The position numbers and the translations under genes were made by a program. A DNA stretch of 9,062 bases from Gammaproteobacteria bacterium (GTDB lineage: Bacteria > Pseudomonadota > Gammaproteobacteria > DAOWEP01). The notes below the pieces were generated by a model, which ran no database searches, had not been told where the DNA came from, and was given only the letters and a program-made list of their open reading frames with translations. Location: positions 1 to 9,062 of the forward strand of contig DAOWEP010000068.1 in assembly GCA_030638455.1 (NCBI GenBank), given 5' to 3'. Shown here piece after piece: positions 1-5,135 of this stretch (position 1 is its first letter; every line of letters begins with the position of its first letter).

Positions 1-132
1 GAAGTGATTTGTATTGCAGGAGGCATATGAAGAGGAGATGCCTGCAATAGTTGATAGTAATAAAGTGGAGAGTAGTAATGAGAATGTAATTAATTTGCTA
101 AAATTACTTACCTGCAAAATATTCTTTAGCAT
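1..132 (-). CDS. Partial secreted or exported protein, N-terminal 44 residues (possible thermonuclease-family nuclease)
   Basis: The gene starts at ATG 132-130 and stays open to base 1, giving 44 residues with the C-terminus outside the window. The start is supported by an AGGAG ribosome binding site (139-143) six bases upstream. The peptide is a textbook signal sequence: a lysine-containing n-region (residues 1-13, MLKNILQVSNFSK), a Leu/Ser/Thr-rich hydrophobic core (about 14-32), and a likely signal peptidase I site after Ala37 (Ser-Tyr-Ala, then Ser-Cys). Cys39 is close to a lipobox position, but Tyr at -3 makes a lipoprotein unlikely. The gene lies directly downstream of rpmE, beyond a strong terminator, so it probably needs readthrough or its own promoter. 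In Pseudomonas a small exported nuclease gene sits next to rpmE, which suggests a staphylococcal-nuclease-like product. That identity is inference from gene order alone; no catalytic region is visible. Confidence 0.7.
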   Translation of the reverse strand, partial: MLKNILQVSNFSKLITFSLLLSTLLLSTIAGISSSYASCNTNHF

Positions 133-147
133 ACCCTGCTCCTGCGC

Positions 148-165
148 ATCCTGCGCCCGCAGGAT
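148..165 (-). promoter_or_regulatory. Perfect 8-bp inverted repeat in the leader of the secreted-protein gene
   Basis: ATCCTGCG (148-155) and CGCAGGAT (158-165) are perfect inverse repeats separated by two bases. In RNA they would form a seven-pair stem with a four-base loop. The hairpin lies just upstream of the ribosome binding site at 139-143. TCCTGCG, the first part of its left arm, occurs again at 140-146, overlapping that ribosome binding site, so two alternative stems are possible. A further small hairpin (GCACA 169-173, TGTGC 178-182) lies next to it. Confidence 0.5.
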
Positions 166-184
166 ACAGCACATCCCTGTGCAT

Positions 185-219
185 AAAAAAAGGGCGCCTG
201 TTTCGGGCGCCCTTTTTTT
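185..219 (-). terminator. Bidirectional Rho-independent terminator after rpmE
   Basis: This is a perfect 14-bp inverted repeat. Seven A plus GGGCGCC (185-198) pairs with GGCGCCC plus seven T (206-219) around a seven-base loop. The GC-rich core is flanked by A and T runs on both sides, so it can terminate transcription from either direction. It lies 48 bases past the rpmE stop codon and is the natural end of the rpmE transcript. Confidence 0.93.
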
Positions 220-267
220 GGTGATGAGTGCTTTTCTGCCATAGGCATTAGACAATTGATCTTGGAA

Positions 268-477
268 TCAGGTTTTCTTTCCATACTTGCGGCGGAATTT
301 ATCAACGCGCCCTGCAGTATCAACAATCTTTTGTTTTCCCGTGAAAAAAGGATGACAATTAGAGCACACATCAAGGTGTAACTCTGGTTTTCCAATAGTA
401 GAGCGTGTCGCAAATGAATTTCCACAGCTACAGGTAACTGCGACTTCTTCATATGCTGGATGTATGTCCGACTTCAT
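268..477 (-). CDS. rpmE: 50S ribosomal protein L31 (zinc-binding type)
   Basis: A 69-residue protein of the usual L31 length. It is a component of the large ribosomal subunit and, in known structures, forms a bridge between the subunits. The N-terminus MKSDIHPAYEEV, the paired cysteines Cys16-x-Cys18 and Cys38-x-x-Cys41, and the tail with FFTGKQKIVDTAGRVDKFRRKYG are characteristic. The four cysteines mark the zinc-binding (C+) form rather than the zinc-free paralogue (YkgM type) made under zinc starvation. The start ATG at 477-475 gives the canonical N-terminus, with a weak AAGG-type ribosome binding site about ten bases upstream. A strong terminator follows at 185-219. DUF3135 lies upstream on the same strand, but 164 bases away, so rpmE probably has its own promoter in 478-641. 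I could not pin one down. Confidence 0.97.
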   Translation of the reverse strand: MKSDIHPAYEEVAVTCSCGNSFATRSTIGKPELHLDVCSNCHPFFTGKQKIVDTAGRVDKFRRKYGKKT

Positions 478-586
478 TGTTGCTGTGCCTTTATGTAATT
501 ACTGTAGTTCTCTAAAACAGTACTAATAAAAAATATACAGGTAGTCATGAGCTGTTATAAGTACCGCTACGTATCACTAATACTAG

Positions 587-619
587 CCACGACCCTGTAA
601 GGGCGCACATAGTACGTGG
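587..619 (-). other. Stem-loop between DUF3135 and rpmE
   Basis: Outer arms CCACG (587-591) and CGTGG (615-619) enclose an inner hairpin CCCT/AGGG (593-596 and 600-603). On the minus strand it lies 22 bases after the DUF3135 stop codon and could end or stabilise that transcript. There is no T-run after it, so it is not a classical intrinsic terminator. The remaining part of 478-641 shows no gene and no clear promoter hexamers. Confidence 0.3.
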
Positions 620-641
620 AATACTCTATCAGGGCAAGTTC

Positions 642-1064
642 TTACTGGAATTCCGGAGTCGGGTTAAGGGGGCTAAATTGTAGTATTTTCCCCTTCTGGC
701 CCTGGATTTGGTTATTTCTGGGAGGCGTATTTGTCCCATTGATCTCTCTGCGCAGTCCCTGCAGGGCATTTATCAGGCCGTTTTCTCCATAAACCGACTC
801 CATCATTAATTGAGAGAGCTTTATGCATGCATCCATTGGATTTCTGGAGAGTTTCCGGGTTTGGTCAATTCGCCACTGTAAACAACGTAGACGGTGTTGT
901 CTGGCTTTGGGGACAGATTGAATAAAGTCTTCTATGACCTGCTTTCGCTTGCTTTCAAATGCGGTAAGGTCAGAAATTGCTAGTTTTGACCAATCAGTAA
1001 ACTCAAACCCTTTTTTTTCTGAGGATGAATCTGTTGATTTTGATGGTTTTGCGATATCTGACAT
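642..1064 (-). CDS. DUF3135 family protein, function unknown
   Basis: A 140-residue, probably cytoplasmic protein with no signal peptide or membrane segment. The core (residues 20-92) resembles DUF3135 as I recall it: a Phe-x-x-Trp-x-x-Leu-Ala opening (20-29), then an acidic and basic helical region (33-55), then the strongest match, RLRCLQWRIDQTR followed by NP and CIKLSQLMMESV (58-91). The N-terminal 18 residues are Ser/Lys-rich and look disordered. The tail after residue 108 is rich in Asn, Pro and Gln and is probably also unstructured. The ATG at 1064-1062 is well supported by TAAGGAGA (SD at 1072-1078) with seven bases of spacing. Family assignment is by recalled pattern, not a search. 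No biochemical role is known to me. It lies upstream of rpmE and next to the DnaA-box region at 1065-1747. Confidence 0.8.
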   Translation of the reverse strand: MSDIAKPSKSTDSSSEKKGFEFTDWSKLAISDLTAFESKRKQVIEDFIQSVPKARQHRLRCLQWRIDQTRKLSRNPMDACIKLSQLMMESVYGENGLINALQGLRREINGTNTPPRNNQIQGQKGKILQFSPLNPTPEFQ

Positions 1065-1140
1065 AGTTACATCTCCTTACCTTTTCATTTAATTGCCTAT
1101 TCATTTCAACCCGTTCATATTAGGCGAGCAATACTTCATT

Positions 1141-1168
1141 TATCTGAATTATCACTCACGCTCAGATA
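1141..1168. repeat. Inverted repeat TATCTGA / TCAGATA
   Basis: TATCTGA (1141-1147) and TCAGATA (1162-1168) are perfect inverse repeats around a 14-base spacer. It lies 77 bases upstream of the DUF3135 start codon and could be a protein-binding dyad for that promoter. Confidence 0.4.
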
Positions 1169-1176
1169 TTAAAGAT

Positions 1177-1194
1177 ACCATACACAAATATGGT
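1177..1194. repeat. Inverted repeat ACCATA / TATGGT
   Basis: ACCATA (1177-1182) and TATGGT (1189-1194) are perfect 6-bp arms around CACAAA. The symmetry and size resemble a repressor operator. It falls between two other dyads upstream of DUF3135; the bound factor is unknown. Confidence 0.4.
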
Positions 1195-1226
1195 TGTCTT
1201 CGAGAATGCGTATGATCTACTCATCC

Positions 1227-1253
1227 GCGCTTAAGAAATCAGTATCTTAGCGC
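1227..1253. repeat. Inverted repeat GCGCTTAAG / CTTAGCGC
   Basis: GCGCTTAAG (1227-1235) pairs with CTTAGCGC (1246-1253) with a single bulged base, around a ten-base loop. It is the most GC-rich element in this stretch and borders the AT-rich tract at 1261-1310. Confidence 0.4.
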
Positions 1254-1260
1254 ATATAGA

Positions 1261-1310
1261 CTAATAATATATTAATTATAATCAATAAGTTATTAGTAAT
1301 AAAACATAAA
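1261..1310. other. Very AT-rich tract (possible DNA unwinding element)
   Basis: Only five of these 50 bases are G or C. The tract lies just left of the DnaA box pair at 1342-1362 and includes an IHF-like site at 1280-1292. This arrangement matches the unwinding element of many bacterial origins, but AT-rich promoters can look the same. Confidence 0.4.
1280..1292 (+). promoter_or_regulatory. IHF-like site, copy 1 of an exact 13-bp direct repeat
   Basis: AATCAATAAGTTA fits the IHF consensus WATCAANNNNTTR at every defined position. The same 13 bases recur at 1448-1460 in the same orientation, 168 bases away. IHF bends DNA at origins and promoters; that it binds here is inferred. Confidence 0.45.
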
Positions 1311-1341
1311 ATTTGAGGATACTATTTGTGGAGCCCATTAC

Positions 1342-1362
1342 TGTGGATAACCTTGTGGAAAA
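1342..1362 (-). promoter_or_regulatory. Tandem DnaA boxes (one perfect, one with a single mismatch)
   Basis: TGTGGATAA (1342-1350) is the exact reverse complement of the consensus TTATCCACA. TGTGGAAAA (1354-1362) differs at one position. The starts are 12 bases apart and the boxes share an orientation, which suits cooperative DnaA binding. Confidence 0.65.
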
Positions 1363-1447
1363 GATAATTCAAATGGAGCTGAATCATTCAATATATTTAG
1401 GTTGTTAGTGAGTAGGGAGAAAAATTTTGATATGTAAAATTAATATC

Positions 1448-1460
1448 AATCAATAAGTTA
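1448..1460 (+). promoter_or_regulatory. IHF-like site, copy 2 of an exact 13-bp direct repeat
   Basis: The sequence AATCAATAAGTTA is identical to 1280-1292 and again fits the IHF consensus perfectly. It lies between the DnaA box pair (1342-1362) and the right-hand boxes (1530, 1577). It is followed at once by the dyad GGGAAA/TTTCCC (1461-1466, 1484-1489). Confidence 0.45.
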
Positions 1461-1495
1461 GGGAAAATCTAGTAATACAGTTATTTCCCAGGTCT

Positions 1496-1519
1496 AACTA
1501 TCTACCCGTGTATATAGTT
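1496..1519. repeat. Inverted repeat AACTATCTA / TATATAGTT
   Basis: Nine-base arms (1496-1504 and 1511-1519) with one mismatch flank the hexamer CCCGTG. It is a plausible dimeric regulator site just left of the DnaA-like box at 1530. No factor can be named. Confidence 0.35.
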
Positions 1520-1529
1520 TTCAATGAGT

Positions 1530-1538
1530 TGTGAATAA
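1530..1538 (-). promoter_or_regulatory. DnaA-like box with one mismatch
   Basis: TGTGAATAA differs from TGTGGATAA at one base and has the same orientation as the other boxes in this region. Alone it would be weak evidence; it counts because of the cluster. Confidence 0.45.
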
Positions 1539-1576
1539 CTTTAATTTCAAGGCGTCAAAAAATTGTTGCCAGCATA

Positions 1577-1585
1577 TGTGGATAA
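1577..1585 (-). promoter_or_regulatory. Perfect DnaA box
   Basis: TGTGGATAA is an exact reverse-complement match to the DnaA consensus TTATCCACA. It is the second perfect copy in the region and lies 163 bases upstream of the lpxT start codon. Confidence 0.6.
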
Positions 1586-1624
1586 AGGGTTCGTATTCAG
1601 TGTCCAGGATTCAGTCTAAATAAG

Positions 1625-1652
1625 TTGGTTTTACGGGTAAATCGTGTATATT
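1625..1652 (+). promoter_or_regulatory. Weak candidate promoter for lpxT
   Basis: TTGGTT (1625-1630) and TATATT (1647-1652), spaced by 16 bases, could act as -35 and -10 elements. Transcription would then begin near 1660 and include the hairpins before lpxT. The -35 match is poor, so this is only a suggestion. Confidence 0.25.
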
Positions 1653-1704
1653 CACGAGCTTAGAGCATGATCGAAGCTCCCCGAAGTGGATGGAGCGAAC
1701 CATC
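1643..1704 (+). promoter_or_regulatory. Hairpin-rich leader upstream of lpxT
   Basis: Three short stems follow one another: CGTG/CACG (1643-1646, 1653-1656), GAGCTT/AAGCTC (1656-1661, 1674-1679) and GATGG/CCATC (1689-1693, 1700-1704). The first two share base 1656 and would compete there. None has a T-run, so they are not intrinsic terminators. They could form a structured 5' leader or be DNA operator dyads. No known riboswitch pattern is recognised. Confidence 0.3.
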
Positions 1705-1747
1705 TCAGGCGTATATGTTGTTATATTATAAGAGGATATAAACCATA

Positions 1748-2524
1748 GTGACTTCTGATGCAGAAAATAAAGGGTGGCGACCGGTAGGCCTGCTGGTTTT
1801 TCAGGGGTTAGCTCTTTTGCTGCTGGCTAGCTGGTGGTTTAAAGACAGTGGGACACGTTTGCTTTGGGATCAACTGGATCAATCAGTATTTTTTAACCTG
1901 AATGGTAGCCTGGCTGAAGGTGAGAGTTGGCAGCGATTCTGGGCAATTGCAAATAACAGGGCCTTTGATCTGGTTTCAGCCATTCTGGTAATGCTTTTGT
2001 ATGCGCGTTTTTCACTTGCAGAGGGTGGAAAATACCTTACGGAACGTATCGCAGTTTTTATTCTGGTGTTTCTTTTCACCTTGTTGATGATTGAGATCTC
2101 CAATGGAACATTGGAGGAACTTGCACGTAAAAGCCCGAGTCTTGTGCTAGAGCCGGTGTACCGGCTGACTGAGTTGGTGCCTGACATTAAAACCAAGGAC
2201 TATTCAGGTAGTAGCTTTCCGGGCGATCACGCCACAGTACTAATAATGTGGACAGGGTATTTCTGGTTTCTGGCAGGGACTCGATACGGCCTCACTGCCT
2301 TGTTGATTGCAATATTGTTCTCCATGCCAAGAGTTGTGGCCGGAGCACATTGGTTTACAGATGATGTGGTAGGTAGCGGGGTTGTAGCACTCACCGGCTT
2401 GGGGTGGTTGTTCTACACACCGTTGTGTCAGGTTGGAACACGCAGGCTTATGTCAGTAGCCAGAAGAATTGCGCCAATAGTGGCGTGGGTAATGCGGCTA
2501 ATTGGAATTAGAGTTAGCGTATAA
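1748..2524 (+). CDS. lpxT: LpxT-type lipid A 1-diphosphate synthase (PAP2 superfamily, inner membrane)
   Basis: A 258-residue membrane protein of the PAP2 superfamily. Its motifs match E. coli LpxT (YeiU) closely as I recall it. They are NNRAFD (69-74), K128-S-P in the first phosphatase motif, SFPGDHA (156-162) as the second motif with His161, and PRVVAGAHWFTD (194-205) as the third motif with Arg195, His201 and Asp205. LpxT transfers a phosphate from undecaprenyl pyrophosphate to the 1-phosphate of lipid A on the periplasmic face of the inner membrane. It thereby recycles the carrier lipid and changes surface charge. Hydrophobic segments are seen near 13-30, 74-88, 100-117, 162-178, 181-194 and 207-223. 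The GTG start is the first start codon after an in-frame stop at 1739-1741. Its AGAGG site (1731-1735) is rather far away, at 12 bases. The stop lies only seven bases from the converging hemW stop. A different PAP2 lipid phosphatase is the main alternative. Confidence 0.85.
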   Translation: MTSDAENKGWRPVGLLVFQGLALLLLASWWFKDSGTRLLWDQLDQSVFFNLNGSLAEGESWQRFWAIANNRAFDLVSAILVMLLYARFSLAEGGKYLTERIAVFILVFLFTLLMIEISNGTLEELARKSPSLVLEPVYRLTELVPDIKTKDYSGSSFPGDHATVLIMWTGYFWFLAGTRYGLTALLIAILFSMPRVVAGAHWFTDDVVGSGVVALTGLGWLFYTPLCQVGTRRLMSVARRIAPIVAWVMRLIGIRVSV

Positions 2525-2531
2525 GTGAGCA

Positions 2532-3722
2532 CTAGCTTGCAGAGCTTTTATCATCCGGCATAAAAATATCAAGTAAGTTATTCAGGTATCTTTGACCATG
2601 CGGACTTGCTTGAATTCTTTCGCTACTGGTATGCAATAACCCTTTATCAGTAGCCTGTTCCAGTAACTCAGAAATATTGTCCAGTGACAAACCAGTATGC
2701 TGCTCAAATAATATAGGTTCAAATCCTTCCGTAAGGCGTAAAGCATTCATCATAAATTCCAGTATCAGGTCGTCCCGGGACAGGTATTGAGTATTTGATA
2801 TTCGGTTGTTTGAATCTGCCTGTTGCGAACTTGACTGTTGTAAATAATCGCGCGGGTGTTTGATTTTTGCAGTACGCATAATGATAGCTTGCCTGCTATC
2901 TGTAATTTTTGCATGAGCCCCAGCACCGACTCCAAGATAATCACCAAACCGCCAGTAATTTAGATTGTGCTTACAGGGCTGATTGCGTGAATAGGCAGAA
3001 ATTTCATATTGTCTGAATGCGTGCTGAGAGAGAAACTCCTGTCCCTGTTGTTGTATTTGCCATAGGGCTTCCTCTGACGGCAGATCGCTTGGTGGAGAGT
3101 GATAAAAATGAGTATTAGGTTCAAGTGTTAATTGATACCAGGAGATATGGGTGGGTTCCAGTGAAGCAGCATTTGCAAGATCTCTTATCGCATCTTTTGG
3201 TGTCTGCCCTGGCAGGCCAAACATCAAATCAAGATTGAAATTATTCAGGCCGGCAACATGTGCCTGTTCTGCTGCATGCATGGCATCTTTTGCATTATGA
3301 ATACGACCAAGTCGGCGTAACGCGTCATCCTGGAAACTTTGTACGCCTATTGAAAGTCGGTTAATACCAGCAGCAGAAAACTCGGCAAATTTTCCGGACT
3401 CTACGGTGCCCGGATTTGCCTCCAGCGTAATTTCAGCATCCTTTTCCAGGCTTAGCTGATTGGCCACCCCAACAAGTAATCTTTCAATAGACTCAGGTTT
3501 AAACAGACTGGGTGTGCCACCACCAATAAAGATCGTTTTAATATTGCGCCCTTCCACGAAAGGCAATTCCAGTTCCAGATCCGATAACAACGCATCAATG
3601 TACTCACGTTCAGGCAAGGCATCCCTGACGGCATGTGAATTAAAATCACAGTATGGACATTTTTGTACGCACCAGGGAATATGAATATACAGGCCTAGTG
3701 GTATTGGCTCAGAAAATATCAT
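2532..3722 (-). CDS. hemW: HemW radical SAM heme chaperone (formerly oxygen-independent coproporphyrinogen oxidase-like)
   Basis: A 396-residue radical SAM protein, slightly longer than E. coli HemW (about 378). The cluster-binding motif is Cys18-x3-Cys22-x2-Cys25 inside LYIHIPWCVQKCPYCDF. SAM-binding GGGTPS is at 67-72, LDLMFGLPGQT at 165-174 and HNLNYW at 252-257, the last being typical of HemW rather than HemN. The C-terminal region (about 310-390) corresponds to the HemW-specific domain. HemW binds heme and is thought to deliver it to respiratory enzymes; it lacks coproporphyrinogen oxidase activity. A Gln/Ser/Asn-rich stretch at 295-310 looks like a flexible insertion. ATG 3722 is the only start, since a stop lies just upstream, but no Shine-Dalgarno sequence is seen. 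The gene follows trhP by 50 bases and is probably the last gene of the run. Confidence 0.95.
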   Translation of the reverse strand: MIFSEPIPLGLYIHIPWCVQKCPYCDFNSHAVRDALPEREYIDALLSDLELELPFVEGRNIKTIFIGGGTPSLFKPESIERLLVGVANQLSLEKDAEITLEANPGTVESGKFAEFSAAGINRLSIGVQSFQDDALRRLGRIHNAKDAMHAAEQAHVAGLNNFNLDLMFGLPGQTPKDAIRDLANAASLEPTHISWYQLTLEPNTHFYHSPPSDLPSEEALWQIQQQGQEFLSQHAFRQYEISAYSRNQPCKHNLNYWRFGDYLGVGAGAHAKITDSRQAIIMRTAKIKHPRDYLQQSSSQQADSNNRISNTQYLSRDDLILEFMMNALRLTEGFEPILFEQHTGLSLDNISELLEQATDKGLLHTSSERIQASPHGQRYLNNLLDIFMPDDKSSAS

Positions 3723-3772
3723 GTGGGCGTATTAAAAGAGTTATTTCAAGCTAAAGCCAGTGAGATTGTGTC

Positions 3773-5131
3773 TCAGGGTTGGGCAATATCTATTATCGGT
3801 AAGCCGATATCCTGTGAATTCAGGTCTTTGGTGATTAGTCCAAAATCAGGCTTCATGTCCGGTATAGAAATCATTACCTCATAACCGCCACCCGGTGCCT
3901 CATTTCTTGGAGTGCCATCAGGGTTCTCCATATGCTTCAGTTGAAAGGTATGGTTGCCCTCAGGAAGAATGAGTTCCAGTGAATCACCAACGGTGAATTT
4001 ATTTTTTGCAAGTACGGCCACAAGGTTTTTGTTTTTATCATAACCCGTGATTTCACCCACAAATTGTTGCTGCCTGCTTTTGGAATAATTGGTCAGATAG
4101 TTTTGATGCTCAACAGTATGGTGGCGCTGATAAAAGCCATCGGTATAGCCGCGGTTGGATAGTGCTTCAAGTGCAGCCAGTAAATTTGGATTAAATGGCT
4201 GGCCTGAAACAGCATCATCTATAGCCTGTCGGTATACCTGGGCAGTACGAGCCGCATAGTAGTGGGACTTGGTCCGGCCTTCTATTTTAAGGGAATCAAC
4301 ACCAATCTTTACCAGACGGTCGATATGTTCAACAGCACGTAAATCCTTTGAGTTCATGATATAAGTGCCCAGCTCATCTTCCATAATCGGCATCATTTCA
4401 CCACGGCGACGACCTTCTTCTAATAGGTAAACCTTGTCTGCCTCAGGGTGCCGCAAGTCTGTTTCATCTGGAATGGATGTAGATTTACGAATATCACCAC
4501 TGATGTCTTCTTCCGCAGGGCTCAAAAAATATTCCCATCGACAGGAATTGGTGCAGCTTCCCTGGTTTGGGTCCCTGTGGTTAAAATATCCGGATAACAG
4601 ACAACGACCAGAATAGGCAATACATAAGGCGCCGTGTACAAAAACCTCTAACTCAATATCAGGACATTTCTGGCGGATTTCCTCAATCTCGTCCAGAGAG
4701 AGTTCGCGTGAAAGAATAATGCGTTCAATACCAAGTGATTTCCAGAACCGTACCGCTGCATAGTTAACCGTGTTGGCCTGTACGGATAAATGGATAGGCA
4801 TTTCAGGCCAGCGCTCTCGCACCATCATAATCAAACCCGGGTCAGCCATGATGAGCGCATCCGGGTTCAATTCGATTACCGGCTCCATGTCCGCCATATA
4901 GGTGTCAACCTTGCGGTTGTGAGGCAGCAGGTTGCTAGCGACAAATAACTTTTTTTGTTGCTGATGGGCTTCGTTAATCCCTGTCGCCAGATTTTCCAGA
5001 CTGAAATCATTATTACGTACACGCAGGCTGTAACGGGGTTGTCCTGCGTATACGGCATCTGCACCATATGCAAACGCGTAGCGCATATTGCGTAATGTAC
5101 CGGCAGGCGAAAGTAGTTCGGGTGTTTTCAT
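3773..5131 (-). CDS. trhP: tRNA 5-hydroxyuridine synthesis protein TrhP (peptidase U32 family, YegQ)
   Basis: A 452-residue U32-family protein, almost the same length as E. coli YegQ/TrhP (453). It begins with the typical MKTPELLSPAGTLRNMRYAFAYGADAVYAG. The U32 signature spans about 162-199 (EVFVHGALCIAYSGRCLLSG onward, ending SCTNSCRW). Its cysteines 170, 177, 193 and 197 are candidate iron-sulphur ligands. KIEGRTKSHYYAA is at 282-294, and a C-terminal beta-rich domain occupies about 355-435. In E. coli TrhP acts in prephenate-dependent hydroxylation of uridine 34 in certain tRNAs, the first step to cmo5U. RlhA, the 23S rRNA-modifying relative, is a longer protein. The start lies four bases after the rdgB stop with no clear ribosome binding site, so translation is probably coupled. 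Peptidase annotation of this family is historical. Confidence 0.92.
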   Translation of the reverse strand: MKTPELLSPAGTLRNMRYAFAYGADAVYAGQPRYSLRVRNNDFSLENLATGINEAHQQQKKLFVASNLLPHNRKVDTYMADMEPVIELNPDALIMADPGLIMMVRERWPEMPIHLSVQANTVNYAAVRFWKSLGIERIILSRELSLDEIEEIRQKCPDIELEVFVHGALCIAYSGRCLLSGYFNHRDPNQGSCTNSCRWEYFLSPAEEDISGDIRKSTSIPDETDLRHPEADKVYLLEEGRRRGEMMPIMEDELGTYIMNSKDLRAVEHIDRLVKIGVDSLKIEGRTKSHYYAARTAQVYRQAIDDAVSGQPFNPNLLAALEALSNRGYTDGFYQRHHTVEHQNYLTNYSKSRQQQFVGEITGYDKNKNLVAVLAKNKFTVGDSLELILPEGNHTFQLKHMENPDGTPRNEAPGGGYEVMISIPDMKPDFGLITKDLNSQDIGLPIIDIAQP

Positions 5132-5135
5132 GGTT

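Larger units (their letters stand above)
1065..1747. other. 683-base AT-rich non-coding region: candidate replication origin or DnaA-responsive control region
   Basis: No convincing coding frame is found on either strand between the divergent DUF3135 and lpxT genes. The stretch instead has the parts expected of a bacterial origin. It has DnaA boxes at 1342, 1354, 1530 and 1577, all reading TGTGGATAA or one mismatch from it on the plus strand. It has a tract of about 10% GC at 1261-1310 that could unwind, and two IHF-like sites (1280-1292, 1448-1460). It also has several inverted repeats (1141-1168, 1177-1194, 1227-1253, 1461-1489, 1496-1519). The usual gammaproteobacterial origin neighbours (dnaA, rpmH, mnmG) are absent from the window, and only two GATC sites occur here. 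A non-origin DnaA-titrating or DnaA-regulated locus is therefore equally possible. Confidence 0.45.

Noticed and set aside
13..48. Inverted repeat ATTGC..AGGCAT / ATGCCTGCAAT with a possible short leader peptide on the plus strand
   Set aside because: It lies inside the signal-peptide coding sequence on the minus strand, has a three-base bulge, and is better explained as codons for the cleavage region.
14..244. Plus-strand open frame of 76 codons starting at TTG
   Set aside because: It runs straight through the perfect terminator at 185-219, lies antisense to a gene with a good signal peptide and ribosome binding site, and has no sensible protein features.
126..452. Minus-strand open frame of 108 codons overlapping rpmE
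   Set aside because: Out-of-frame shadow of rpmE that also passes through the terminator.
1261..1310. AT-rich stretch as a sign of recent horizontal transfer
   Set aside because: No mobile-element genes, no target-site duplication, and core genes on both sides; an unwinding or promoter role is simpler.
1327..1335. TGTGGAGCC as a further DnaA box
   Set aside because: Three mismatches to the consensus; not counted in the cluster.
2532..3722. HemN coproporphyrinogen III dehydrogenase
   Set aside because: The shorter length, the N-terminus beginning directly with the radical SAM domain, and the HNLNYW motif fit HemW rather than HemN.
3773..5131. U32 protein as a collagenase-like protease
   Set aside because: Length and signature match TrhP/YegQ, now known as a tRNA-modification protein; the four cysteines fit an iron-sulphur role.
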